Under the pieces are notes generated by a model. The model was not told where the DNA came from and made no database searches. It was given only the letters and a program-made list of their open reading frames with translations. The translations under genes were made by a program, and so were the position numbers. From Bryobacterales bacterium (GTDB lineage: Bacteria > Acidobacteriota > Terriglobia > Bryobacterales > Bryobacteraceae), in NCBI GenBank assembly GCA_003166865.1, contig PMUP01000097.1, positions 132,266-196,265 on the forward strand: 64,000 nt of DNA, given 5' to 3'. This document shows, piece after piece, positions 27,282 to 36,239 of the stretch. The stretch's first letter is position 1. Every line of letters starts with the position of its first letter.

Positions 27282-27332
27282 GTACGCTATTCTCGCGCGG
27301 CCCGACCGTGTTTGTGGCGAGCAGTCAATTAC

Positions 27333-28937
27333 TCACGGCAGCGCAAACGCAAACAACGTTCCGCCGGCCGGGATCACGACGTATTGCCTGCCATCCAGCG
27401 CGTATGTCATTGGTGACGAGTAAACGGCAGCGCCGATTTGGATATGCCACAGGTCCTTCCCGGTACGCGCGTCCAATGCCAGGAAGTTGCCATCGGAATC
27501 CCCGGCGAACACCACTCCGCCGGCCGTAGAGAGGGAGCCGCCATTGGGAGGTGTAAAGTACTTAAACTCCCACTTCTTTTCTCCCGTGAATGGGTCAAAG
27601 GCCCGTAGGGCTCCCCAAGTTTTCTCGCCGGTTGCGGGCACATAGACGCTTCCCATAAAATCATGACCTTCGTGGTATTTCTGCGGCGCGTTGGTGAAAA
27701 CGTCGCATTCCTCGGCTGCCGCGACATACAGCAACCCGGTCTCGGGACTGTAGGAGGGTGAAAACCAGTTGGTGGCCCCCAGGGCTCCCGGGCAGGTTCG
27801 AGTGCCCTCGAGCGTAGGTTCGCTGCCGGGCACGACAACCGGCCGCCCGTCAGAGCCAATCTCCTTGGCCCAGTTGAGGCGCGTGAAGAACGGCTTGGCC
27901 GAAAGGAATTTGCCATTGGTTCGGTCCAGCACATAGAGAAAGCCGTTTCGATTCGCCTGCACCAGCAGCTTGCGCGGCTGCCCTTGCCAAGGTGCATCCA
28001 GCAGGACCGGGATCTGAGTGGAGTCGTAGTCATGCAGGTCGTGGGGGGTGAATTGGTAGTGCCATTTTAGTTTCCCCGTGTCGGCGTCGAGCGCCAGCAT
28101 CGAGTTACTGTAAAGATTGTCGCCGCCGCGTTCGAGGCCATTATTGCTTGGTGAAGGATTGCCAGTCGGCCAATAGATGAGATTCAATTCGGGATCGTAG
28201 GAGCCGGTGATCCACGCGGGTGCGCCGCCGGTCTTCCACGAGTCGCCCGCCCAGGTCTCGTGGCCCGGTTCGCCGGGGCCAGGTACGGTGTAGAAACGCC
28301 AGGCACGCTTGCCGCTATCCGCGTAGTAGGCATCGATAAAGCCGCGCACTCCATATTCGCCGCCTGCGATACCGACGATAATTTTGTCCTTTACCAACAG
28401 GGGGGCGACCGTAAACACATAGGCCTGACGGTAATCGGCTGCCTCAACATCCCAGATGACGTTTCCGGTCTGCATGTCGAGGGACATCACATGGCCGTCT
28501 AGCGTCGCCATGAAAAGGTGCTCACCGAGCGCCGCGAAACCGCGGTTCACCATCCCGCAGCAGGCTTGCACTTTGTCCGGCAGCCGGCGCTGATAGCGCC
28601 AGATGGCCCGGCCGGTGCGCGCGTCTAAAGCGAAAGCCCGGTTGTCTTGTCCCGTGCCGTAGAGGACGCCGTCGATCTCGAGCGGCGTGGTTTCAAACTG
28701 GCCGAGATCGGCGCTTTGAAACGCCCACTGCAAGGCCAGATTCCCCGCGTTCGAGGTATTAATCTGTTCGAGCTTGCTGTACCGCCAGCTCTTGTAGTCT
28801 CCGGAGTAGGTAAGCCAATTCTGCGGCTCCTCCGCCGCCTTCAGGATGCGGTTGTAGCTCACCTGCGAACGGCCGATCACCGCCGCGGTCATCAGGCCGG
28901 CTACCGCCAATGTCACGCGGATTGTAGCCATCTTCAT
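27333..28937 (-). CDS. PQQ-dependent alcohol dehydrogenase-like quinoprotein
   Basis: 534 residues. A signal peptide is followed by an eight-bladed propeller with W-motifs such as LDARTGRAIWRYQRRLP, SDGNFLALDARTGKDLWHIQ and LDADTGKLKWHYQF. Features of the methanol/ethanol quinoprotein family are present: adjacent cysteines C126-C127 (VQACCGMVNRG), ITGSYDPELNLIYWPTGNPS, and HDYDSTQIPVL with the likely catalytic Asp. PQQ quinoproteins oxidise alcohols or aldehydes in the periplasm and pass electrons to cytochrome c. Its start is 2 bp after the stop of a dihaem cytochrome c, the natural acceptor. It is shorter than methanol dehydrogenase (~600 aa), as is common for acidobacterial members. Confidence 0.9.
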   Translation of the reverse strand: MKMATIRVTLAVAGLMTAAVIGRSQVSYNRILKAAEEPQNWLTYSGDYKSWRYSKLEQINTSNAGNLALQWAFQSADLGQFETTPLEIDGVLYGTGQDNRAFALDARTGRAIWRYQRRLPDKVQACCGMVNRGFAALGEHLFMATLDGHVMSLDMQTGNVIWDVEAADYRQAYVFTVAPLLVKDKIIVGIAGGEYGVRGFIDAYYADSGKRAWRFYTVPGPGEPGHETWAGDSWKTGGAPAWITGSYDPELNLIYWPTGNPSPSNNGLERGGDNLYSNSMLALDADTGKLKWHYQFTPHDLHDYDSTQIPVLLDAPWQGQPRKLLVQANRNGFLYVLDRTNGKFLSAKPFFTRLNWAKEIGSDGRPVVVPGSEPTLEGTRTCPGALGATNWFSPSYSPETGLLYVAAAEECDVFTNAPQKYHEGHDFMGSVYVPATGEKTWGALRAFDPFTGEKKWEFKYFTPPNGGSLSTAGGVVFAGDSDGNFLALDARTGKDLWHIQIGAAVYSSPMTYALDGRQYVVIPAGGTLFAFALP

Positions 28938-28939
28938 CT

Positions 28940-29764
28940 CTATTCTCCGCGTTGTCTGCTCAAGTAAGCTAACAGGTGTTGCAACTCCTGGTTGCTTAGG
29001 CGAGATTCCGTGTATGCGGGCATCAGCGAGCGCCGCTCGTGAATTACGTCGCGCAAATCCTTCTTCAAAAATAAATGCAGCTTGTCATCTTGACCTAGAA
29101 GCTGCAGTGAAAATGCATCTTCGTTCTTGGCCACCCCGATCACTCGCTCTCCTTCTTTTGTCACCGCTGTCACCGTATCGTACTCAGCGGGAATTCCGTA
29201 ATGGTTATTTGGGTCGGACATTGCCAGGCTGAGTTCTTTGTCCGGTTCACGGATCGACTCGGTTAAGTACTCCACGGATCGCGCGGCGCCAACCCGCGTC
29301 AAGTCCGGACCCAGACGCCCTCCGCGTCCCTTCACCATATGACATTGCGCACACCCGGCCTTGCCAAAAAAAAGGCGCTCCCCCTGGGCCGAATCGCCGG
29401 CCACGGGCGTTTTCGTCCCGGCGCTGACGGAACGCAGATAGGCCACCAGCGCCCAAACCTCGCTATCTTCGAACGGATTGGCCGGCATCTCCGTGCCCGG
29501 AACGCCCTGGCTGATGGTGCGGAAAATGGCCGCGTCGCTGGCCCCATGGACCCAGAGGCCGGCACGAAGGTCAGGCCCGCGCCCCCCGCCGCCCGCGTTA
29601 AGCCCGTGGCATGGCGAGCAGTTGGCGCGGAACAGCGAAGACCCTTCCTTGATCGCCGACTGGTCGCCTGCCAGAGGATTCTGGATCTCTTTCTCTTGCC
29701 CAAGCGCCTGGGTTGTCCACGTGAGCGCGCAAGCAGCAAAGTAAACGTATCCCACCCGCATCAT
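28940..29764 (-). CDS. Dihaem cytochrome c with two CxxCH domains
   Basis: 274 residues. A signal peptide (YVYFAACALTWTTQALGQ) is followed by two class I domains. The first haem site is CSPCH at residues 49-53, with later GTEMPANPF supplying the Met ligand. The second is CAQCH at 138-142, followed by GRLGPDLTRVG and a C-terminal RRSLMPAY with a Met. The gene lies between the copper amine oxidase (3-bp gap) and the PQQ dehydrogenase (2-bp gap), so it is almost certainly the electron acceptor of the quinoprotein. The C-terminal half also matches the haem-binding domains attached to PQQ dehydrogenases. Confidence 0.93.
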   Translation of the reverse strand: MMRVGYVYFAACALTWTTQALGQEKEIQNPLAGDQSAIKEGSSLFRANCSPCHGLNAGGGGRGPDLRAGLWVHGASDAAIFRTISQGVPGTEMPANPFEDSEVWALVAYLRSVSAGTKTPVAGDSAQGERLFFGKAGCAQCHMVKGRGGRLGPDLTRVGAARSVEYLTESIREPDKELSLAMSDPNNHYGIPAEYDTVTAVTKEGERVIGVAKNEDAFSLQLLGQDDKLHLFLKKDLRDVIHERRSLMPAYTESRLSNQELQHLLAYLSRQRGE

Positions 29765-29767
29765 GTC

Positions 29768-31717
29768 TTAGGGCCGGGCGGAAAGGCTCTTCGGAAGATC
29801 GAGAACCGGGTTGGCCTGGAAGAAGTGGAAAGGCCGGATGTAGAACGAATGCCACATGGTTGGCATGATTGGCCAGTCTTCCGATCGCGTGATGTGGTGG
29901 AATCCAAGCGTGTACCAGCCAACAATGTCCGTATTCGCAATCGGCCGGTTGGCCTGGGTCCAGACGGCGAGGCCATCGTTCCCTTTCGAGCTGATGGGGT
30001 AAACGCCAGAAGCGTATCGTTCATTTTCGTTGTAGGGCGTTACCCAGAATTGATGTTCAGAGAAGGCGCCCACCTTTTGCGGTGGATCGTCCGGGGACAG
30101 TAACGACTTTGCCGTGGCGCCCGGCATTACTTCATAGCCGGTTGGATGGTTGAGGGGTCCTTTGACGGATGGATTGATGAACATCCACATGGACGGCTTA
30201 TCAAGCTGAATGTCGAGGATGGCATCCTTTTCGCTGGCTGCAACGCTTGGTTGGGCCACCCACATGGATTTGCGCATGGGGTCGTTGGCCAGGCGCTGGA
30301 GCACCATGCGATCGGTCATGAAGCTGTTGTTTGGTCCATCGACATCGAAGTCCAAACGAAACGAAAAGAAGTGGTCGTGGTTAATGCCGATGGTATGCGC
30401 CGCGACGAATTGACCGTATTCGGGCGCATCGTGGTCTGCATGGTCCGGGGCCTTCTCCTCAATTGTGGCTTTTGTCTCGATGACTCCCGTAGCGCCAACG
30501 GCAACTTCGATGCCGCCGTCGGGGTCGAACCGCCAGTCCATGATGTAGTCGTAGTTGCCGATGGTCGCTGCCGAGCGCAGAACCAGTTGGCGCGTGGGGC
30601 GGCCGTAGATTTCGCCATCTTCGGAGTGGCGCCAAGCGGCGGTTTCCGGGTCGCGCTCAAATAGGCAGGCCACGTTCGAATTGAATTTGGGCGAGCCGTT
30701 CTCGTTGGCCGATAAGCCGTCGAACCAGGTTGCATCCGCCGGACAGTCGACGCCGAGACGAAGAGGCGAAAGGAAACCCGTAGCGTAGAATTCGCCGGCG
30801 TCCACGAAGACGCGATTGTTCCACCCGTTCGACGGCTCCATATAGGGGACGAATAACTCGCTGACGCTGGCTTCATAAAGAATCGACCGGGGCCGGCCTT
30901 TGTCGACGAAGCGCACCAGGTTGAGGACGGTACCAACGCGCTGATCGATGCGGACGCGGAAGAGCCAGTTCTGCCAGGAGATCTCCCCGTTCTCGATTTT
31001 GTAACCGGGGCCGGCGGGTTGGGAAATAGAGATGGGTGTGGTGTGTGGGCGAGGATTTTCCGGAATCCCTTCGTAGTCGATGTTCCCGGTGGGGACCGGG
31101 GCGATTTCGGTGTCGACGACCTTGAGGATTTTCTTGGTGGCCATGTTCACTTGCAAGGTGAGGCCTTCGATGGTGCGTCCCCAACTGTGATAGACGCCGT
31201 GCCTTTGGGAGCACGAGCCGAAACCCATGCGCTGGGTGGCCTGTTCGGGAATCGACTGGTAAGCGCCCGGCAGGACGATGCACTGGATAGTTCCGAGATC
31301 GGTGATGCCCCGCTTCTTCAGAGCTTCCACTACTCTTGGGTCACTCTTGATGGCTTCGTCTTCGCCGAACAGTTCGCTGGCCAGGATGGGGGCTTGGACG
31401 CCTGGCAGCTCTTCAAAGCTGAGAACTTTTTTTCCCACGATGTCCACTCGAGCGGCAAACGTTTTTTCACCGCGTAGAAGGACCACGTCGGCCTCTCGCG
31501 CGAATGGTTGGCCGGCTCGATAGCTGAGTACGGCCGATTTGGCGGGAGCATGGAGGAGGACACTCGCAAAGAGAGTGGTGGGAGTGACTTGGCCCGCTTG
31601 TTGGAGAGCATCGTAGACGGTCCAGTATTCGGCGGTCGTAAGACTATCGAGAGGGTGACTGGGGGATTGGGCGCACACTTCGGCGGCGACGATGACGAAT
31701 AGAGAGACAAGGCGCAT
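29768..31717 (-). CDS. Exported copper amine oxidase (TPQ enzyme)
   Basis: 649 residues from ATG 31717, which has GAGGAG upstream; a longer in-frame start exists but lacks this site and the signal (MRLVSLFVIVAAEVCAQ). The topaquinone site is intact: TIGNYDYIMDW, with Y389 as the residue modified to TPQ. Copper ligands are H447 and H449 (NHDHFFSFRLD) and H623 (TMWHSFYIRPF). The family oxidises primary amines to aldehydes, releasing ammonia and hydrogen peroxide. It heads a tight run with a cytochrome c and a PQQ dehydrogenase, which could oxidise the resulting aldehyde further. The amine is not predictable. Confidence 0.93.
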   Translation of the reverse strand: MRLVSLFVIVAAEVCAQSPSHPLDSLTTAEYWTVYDALQQAGQVTPTTLFASVLLHAPAKSAVLSYRAGQPFAREADVVLLRGEKTFAARVDIVGKKVLSFEELPGVQAPILASELFGEDEAIKSDPRVVEALKKRGITDLGTIQCIVLPGAYQSIPEQATQRMGFGSCSQRHGVYHSWGRTIEGLTLQVNMATKKILKVVDTEIAPVPTGNIDYEGIPENPRPHTTPISISQPAGPGYKIENGEISWQNWLFRVRIDQRVGTVLNLVRFVDKGRPRSILYEASVSELFVPYMEPSNGWNNRVFVDAGEFYATGFLSPLRLGVDCPADATWFDGLSANENGSPKFNSNVACLFERDPETAAWRHSEDGEIYGRPTRQLVLRSAATIGNYDYIMDWRFDPDGGIEVAVGATGVIETKATIEEKAPDHADHDAPEYGQFVAAHTIGINHDHFFSFRLDFDVDGPNNSFMTDRMVLQRLANDPMRKSMWVAQPSVAASEKDAILDIQLDKPSMWMFINPSVKGPLNHPTGYEVMPGATAKSLLSPDDPPQKVGAFSEHQFWVTPYNENERYASGVYPISSKGNDGLAVWTQANRPIANTDIVGWYTLGFHHITRSEDWPIMPTMWHSFYIRPFHFFQANPVLDLPKSLSARP

Positions 31718-31808
31718 CGAGAATTCTCCTCGCTTTAGGATCACAACAGTATAGCCTGCCAAACCGCCCAGGCACCTTTTCGCGCCGCGTTCGGTTTGCG
31801 CGAGTTCC

Positions 31809-34800
31809 TCAAAAGGTCAGGCGCCCGGTTAACTGGACCTGGCGTGGCCCTGCGCCCTCGGTGTTTTGCATGGACACGATCTGGCCGAACGCCGGAACCC
31901 CGATCGTCAGATTGGCAGGAACGTTATAGTTTGGATGGTTGAACGCATTTGCTACTTGCATTCCAAACGCGACCCCAAACCGTTCCTTGATTGAAACCCG
32001 CTTGAGCAGCGACAGGGAAACAGCCTGGGTGCCGGGCCCGGCGATGGAGCCTGATGTCTCGTCGCCGAACCGGCCGATGGCAGTGGTAACCCCGCTCGCG
32101 GATGTTTGGCAATTCGCACACGGGTCGGCGAAGGCATTCGGATTGATCCACTGGTTGATCGATTGACTGGCGTAGGGACTCACTCCGGGCACCGTGTCAG
32201 CACGTCCGCCAAGACCACTGAAGTTGCCCCAGTCGGTGAAGCCGGTGCCGGATGGATCACTAAGAACTGAGACGGACATGTAGGGTCCGGTCTCGAACAG
32301 AGCGACGCCGCCCAGTTGCCAGCCGCCTACGATTCTGTCGAGCAGGCCACTGCCGCTTAGCAACGCCTGGCCCCTACCAAACGGGAGTTGATAAAGAAAC
32401 GTCGCCAGGACTCGATTGCGGTGGATATACGGCACGTTCCCGTAATCCAGACCTGGATTTTGAGGATCGGTCAAAATATTGCCATATTCACTGGCGAAGC
32501 CGCCGGTGGGTGCCGAGGGAGATCCATTGACGTTGGAAAGATCGCGCGCGAATGTGTAACTAAGCTCGAACTGCAGGTTCGCCGAGCGCTTTTTCATAGA
32601 GATTGTACCGGCATTGTAATTGGAAAAGCCGAGGTTGTCCTGAGTGCCGATTTCCCCCAAGAACGGGAACGGAATGGCGGCCTGGGTACTCGCGGCATTA
32701 TACCCGGCAGTATTCGGGGCAGGCTGATTGGAGTTAACGGCAACCGGCAGGTTGTAGCCGTGGCTGCCATCGTAGGAAATGCGCAGACCCACTCCTTTGC
32801 CCAAGTCCTGCTCCAGGGTAAGGTTCCATTCCTCTACGATCGGATCCTTATAGTGAATGGCTACGGCGTCGTCAAAGAATTCTGAGCCGGGTTGGGCGAT
32901 ATTGGAGGGGTAGGAGTAGGGCATCTTGTAGATCGGCTGACCGTTAGTGCCGAAGGCCTGCGGGAAGTATCCGATTTCGCTCGATCCCATCGACCAGCCG
33001 GCTTCCGCCGTGCCGCTCAGTAACGTTTCAATGAATCGGCCGTATCCGCCACGCAGTACTGTTTTGTTGTTGTTGAAAACTCGCCAGGCAAAACCGATGC
33101 GAGGAGCAAAGTCCAAACGGGAAACGTCACGCAAGTAGCTCGATACACCAGCTTGTGAGGCGAGGATCACTGGAGTGGGAGCGATGGACCCTACGAAATA
33201 GGAATTCAGGTTCGCAAATGCGGCCCGGTCGGGATAAATGATGGCTCCCTGAACGACCTGACCATTGACCGTGCTCGAGTAGTTGGGATCGAAATTCGCA
33301 ACGTTGTTGTAATAGTCTTTGAACGGGGGGTGATACTCCCAGCGCAGGCCATAGTTGAGGGTGAGGGACTGTGAGACTTTAAAGTCGTCTTGCGCAAAAA
33401 GCGCATACGAACTCGCCCATGCGTATGTGGCTGGGTTCACCACGCTGCCGATGGTAGTCACGTCCGGATAGCCGAGCAAGAAGGAAGCGAATGGCGTGGC
33501 GGCGCCGTTTCCGAGCAGCGCGCCCATTACCGAACCGTCGAACAAATAATCGCCCATAGTATAGTTCGTATTTACCCCGGTGTTGAGAGCCTCAAGATAC
33601 CGATAATCGACACCAAACTTAAAGGTGTGTTTGCCTTTGGTCCAAGTTAAGTTGTCGGTGACCTCGTAGGTGCCTTCATGCGGAATTATGTATTCCTGCT
33701 GACCCTGAATTCCCATGAATCCGTAGATAGACAAAGTCGGAAGGTTATCTCCCTGCGGATTCTCCAGCAGGGCGCCCGGGCCGGCGGTCAGGCCTAAGTC
33801 GCTGGCCACTTGCTGCGCGGTGGGAGAAGACGTGATGTTTCGGTGAATCAAGCCAAACCCAGCTCGAAACTCGTTCACCACAGCCGGAGAGATGACCCAG
33901 TTGTAAGAGAAAGCTAATGAATTATAGACCTCGGGCCTCGAGACCCCTCCTAGGAGTGGCGTGCTCGGGGCGCTGGGATAGTAGGACTGTCCCTGAGGAG
34001 TGGTGATGCGGCGGTTCTTGTAACTGTACCGGATGTAGATCGAGCGCTTGGTACCAAAGTTCTGATCAAGGCGAGCGTCTCCCTGCGCGCTGTCGATCGG
34101 GATTTGATAGTTACCGACAAAGTTGTTCGAAATAGCGCCAGGCGGGCCGTAATTGGGCAACGGATAGATCAAGTCCATCAATTTCTGCGAATAGGGGTTC
34201 AGCTGGCTAGCGGGAATCTGGTTGTCTGGGTAGCCGGTCAACTGGTTGGCTGAACCACCGAGGGCGGGCGCGAGATAGGCGGATAGATCGCCATTGCGCA
34301 GGGCCTGAGTAGGAACGCTATTGACATAGGTCTCGGTATTCGGCAGCCGAAGCACTTCGAAGCTTCCGAAGAAGAACGTCCTGTTGCGGCCGTTGTACAG
34401 TTTCGGAAAGATCACTGGGCCACCCAGGTAGATTCCAAAGTTGTTCATTTTGTCTAGGGCGACGATGTGACTGAACGTGTCGGCGGCATTGAAATCGGTG
34501 TTCTGAACGTTTTCAAAGACGCCGCCGTGGAACTCATTGGTGCCGGACTTGGAAATGGTGGTAATATCGGCGACGCCCCCAAACTCGGCCGGATTCAGTG
34601 TTTCGCTGATCCTGATTTCTTCAATCGAGTTGAACGAAGGGAACATTTCAGATAGAGCTCCCAAGGTCCCTGGGCCTACCGAACTGATGCCGTCGACAGT
34701 GATGGAGAGCTGCGAAGGTCCGGCTCCGGCGACCTGAATCGAGTTGGCGTTATCGATCTGCACTCCCGGCTGCCCGGTCAACGTCGCGTAGGCGCTCGTA

Positions 34801-35327
34801 GAGCCGGAGGAACGCGTAGCGATGGCCACCGGGAGATCAGTCAACTCCAGGTTGCCCTTGGTCTCGGCGATATTGGAGGCATCGGTCTGGACCACCGCCA
34901 CCGCCTCCACGGTTACAGTGGTAGCTTGCGACGCGAGCTTCAGATCGATGTCAATGCGTACCGTGGCTCGGGCCGCCACGTCGAACGCCTGGTACTCGGT
35001 CTTTTGAAAGCCTGTCGCCACTACTGTAAGTTTGTAATTCCCGATCTCGACGTTGACGAACTCATACCCTCCGTTTGAGTTGCTGATGGTGGACTTTTCC
35101 GAGTTCGTGCCGGTATTCATTAGATTGATGATCGCCCCGGGAATCAAGCTCCCCGACGGATCCTTCACCGTACCGAGCACGGTGCCGAAGGTGGACTGAG
35201 CATAGCTTGCCTGACAGAACGCCAGAACGCAAGAAACCGCGAGGGCCAGGTGAACGAAAAAGAGCATCCGCCGGCGATCACGCGATACAAAAGAAACCAA
35301 GTATGTTGGGGAACATGCAGAGGACAC
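31809..35327 (-). CDS. Oar-like TonB-dependent receptor (1172 aa)
   Basis: Start at GTG 35327, preceded by AAGGAG; an in-frame ATG at 35267 would give a shorter signal peptide (MLFFVHLALAVSCVLAFCQ) but lacks a clear ribosome site. Order: CarboxypepD_reg-like domain (FGTVLGTVKDPSGSLIPGAI), plug (LSEMFPSFNSIEEIRISE, LNPAEFGGVADITTISKSG), barrel, and a terminal VQLTGRLTF. It is a paralogue of the receptor at 15360, alignable end to end. It has a near-perfect promoter and a ~310-nt leader, and is followed 91 bp later by the copper amine oxidase. This suggests that it imports something related to the amines oxidised by its neighbours. Confidence 0.92.
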   Translation of the reverse strand: MSSACSPTYLVSFVSRDRRRMLFFVHLALAVSCVLAFCQASYAQSTFGTVLGTVKDPSGSLIPGAIINLMNTGTNSEKSTISNSNGGYEFVNVEIGNYKLTVVATGFQKTEYQAFDVAARATVRIDIDLKLASQATTVTVEAVAVVQTDASNIAETKGNLELTDLPVAIATRSSGSTSAYATLTGQPGVQIDNANSIQVAGAGPSQLSITVDGISSVGPGTLGALSEMFPSFNSIEEIRISETLNPAEFGGVADITTISKSGTNEFHGGVFENVQNTDFNAADTFSHIVALDKMNNFGIYLGGPVIFPKLYNGRNRTFFFGSFEVLRLPNTETYVNSVPTQALRNGDLSAYLAPALGGSANQLTGYPDNQIPASQLNPYSQKLMDLIYPLPNYGPPGAISNNFVGNYQIPIDSAQGDARLDQNFGTKRSIYIRYSYKNRRITTPQGQSYYPSAPSTPLLGGVSRPEVYNSLAFSYNWVISPAVVNEFRAGFGLIHRNITSSPTAQQVASDLGLTAGPGALLENPQGDNLPTLSIYGFMGIQGQQEYIIPHEGTYEVTDNLTWTKGKHTFKFGVDYRYLEALNTGVNTNYTMGDYLFDGSVMGALLGNGAATPFASFLLGYPDVTTIGSVVNPATYAWASSYALFAQDDFKVSQSLTLNYGLRWEYHPPFKDYYNNVANFDPNYSSTVNGQVVQGAIIYPDRAAFANLNSYFVGSIAPTPVILASQAGVSSYLRDVSRLDFAPRIGFAWRVFNNNKTVLRGGYGRFIETLLSGTAEAGWSMGSSEIGYFPQAFGTNGQPIYKMPYSYPSNIAQPGSEFFDDAVAIHYKDPIVEEWNLTLEQDLGKGVGLRISYDGSHGYNLPVAVNSNQPAPNTAGYNAASTQAAIPFPFLGEIGTQDNLGFSNYNAGTISMKKRSANLQFELSYTFARDLSNVNGSPSAPTGGFASEYGNILTDPQNPGLDYGNVPYIHRNRVLATFLYQLPFGRGQALLSGSGLLDRIVGGWQLGGVALFETGPYMSVSVLSDPSGTGFTDWGNFSGLGGRADTVPGVSPYASQSINQWINPNAFADPCANCQTSASGVTTAIGRFGDETSGSIAGPGTQAVSLSLLKRVSIKERFGVAFGMQVANAFNHPNYNVPANLTIGVPAFGQIVSMQNTEGAGPRQVQLTGRLTF

Positions 35328-35624
35328 CAGATTTCTCTCCTTCTGAATTTCGAGCAGTCCTGCTGTTCAGGGACGTACGTTAATTTCCATCAAAGTTTTT
35401 GATGGACCTTATGCCGAGTGCTTTCAGCGGCTCGTCGGAGAGTCTCCAGCCAACCTCATCATGGCGGTTGCACCTTCCGCAGACCGCAACAGACCTGCTC
35501 TTGGAACGTGACTCGCGCAGCCGGATAAGTTTACATTACAACCAGTTGGACGACTATTTCAGCTTTTCTTAAATTAAGGGCGCGCCGTCGCGTCCGGTGC
35601 CCCTTGTATAAAAAACCAACCTGG

Positions 35625-35641
35625 GTCCGATGAAATCGGAC
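35625..35641. repeat. 7-bp palindrome at the predicted transcription start
   Basis: GTCCGAT (35625-35631) and ATCGGAC (35635-35641) flank a 3-nt loop. It lies immediately downstream of the -10 box of the receptor promoter, where a repressor dimer could bind. As RNA it would form a hairpin at the very 5' end. Confidence 0.55.
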
Positions 35642-35644
35642 AGC

Positions 35645-35673
35645 AGTATAAGCGACCATCGAATTGCTGTCAA
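35645..35673 (-). promoter_or_regulatory. Strong sigma-70 promoter of the TonB receptor at 31809
   Basis: On the minus strand TTGACA (35673-35668) is followed by exactly 17 bp and TATACT (35650-35645). The predicted start is near 35638, giving a leader of ~310 nt. The rest of the intergenic stretch 35328-35703 holds no gene that I can see. Confidence 0.75.
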
Positions 35674-35703
35674 GCACTAGTCTCGCAATGGCCGGCGTTT
35701 GCC

Positions 35704-36201
35704 CTATTTCGACTTGACGGCGATGACTTCGACCTCTAGCAGAGGCCCCGGAGCCGCCAGGGCTGCCACCTGCACGGTGCTGCGAGAGGGCTTATTGGGC
35801 TGCTCCTTGGTGCCGAAGAATTGGCTGTAGACGGCGTTCATTCCGGCAAAATCGAGCTTTCCGCCATTGGCCGGATCGCCGATCATGTAGACGTGCATCA
35901 TCACCACGTCGCCCATTCCGAGCCCCTGTTCCTTGAGCAGGGCTTCAATTTTCCCGAAGACGCTCGCGGATTGTGTCTTGGTGTCGCCCCATACCGCCGC
36001 AGTGCCTTTGTCGGGAACCGCGGGAGTTACCGGCGAGGGCAATTGCCCGCTCACGTACAGCGTGTCGCCTACCCATACGGCGGATGCGATGGCGGCCGTT
36101 CCCGACTGGATGTGCTTGACGGTGGGGCCGCTCTGCGCCGCAGCTGTCCCATAGAAGGCCGCCGTCAACGCCATTAGTGAAATTGTGTGGTTGAGGTTCA
36201 T
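35704..36201 (-). CDS. Exported RidA/YjgF-family imine deaminase
   Basis: 165 residues, about 35 longer than cytoplasmic RidA because of a signal peptide (LMALTAAFYGTAAAQ). The RidA fold is clear: VGDTLYVSGQLPSPV, KIEALLKEQGLGMGDVV, FAGMNAVYSQFFG and PSRSTVQVAAL, the last carrying the Arg that binds substrate carboxylate in active RidAs. The family hydrolyses reactive 2-imino acids to keto acids. It lies 38 bp after an exported flavin amine oxidase, an enzyme class whose direct product is an imine, so a sequential reaction in the periplasm is likely. Non-RidA subfamilies of other function exist. Confidence 0.9.
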   Translation of the reverse strand: MNLNHTISLMALTAAFYGTAAAQSGPTVKHIQSGTAAIASAVWVGDTLYVSGQLPSPVTPAVPDKGTAAVWGDTKTQSASVFGKIEALLKEQGLGMGDVVMMHVYMIGDPANGGKLDFAGMNAVYSQFFGTKEQPNKPSRSTVQVAALAAPGPLLEVEVIAVKSK

Positions 36202-36239
36202 GTTTTTGTCTCCAGACCGATCCGGGTTGAACTGAACGA

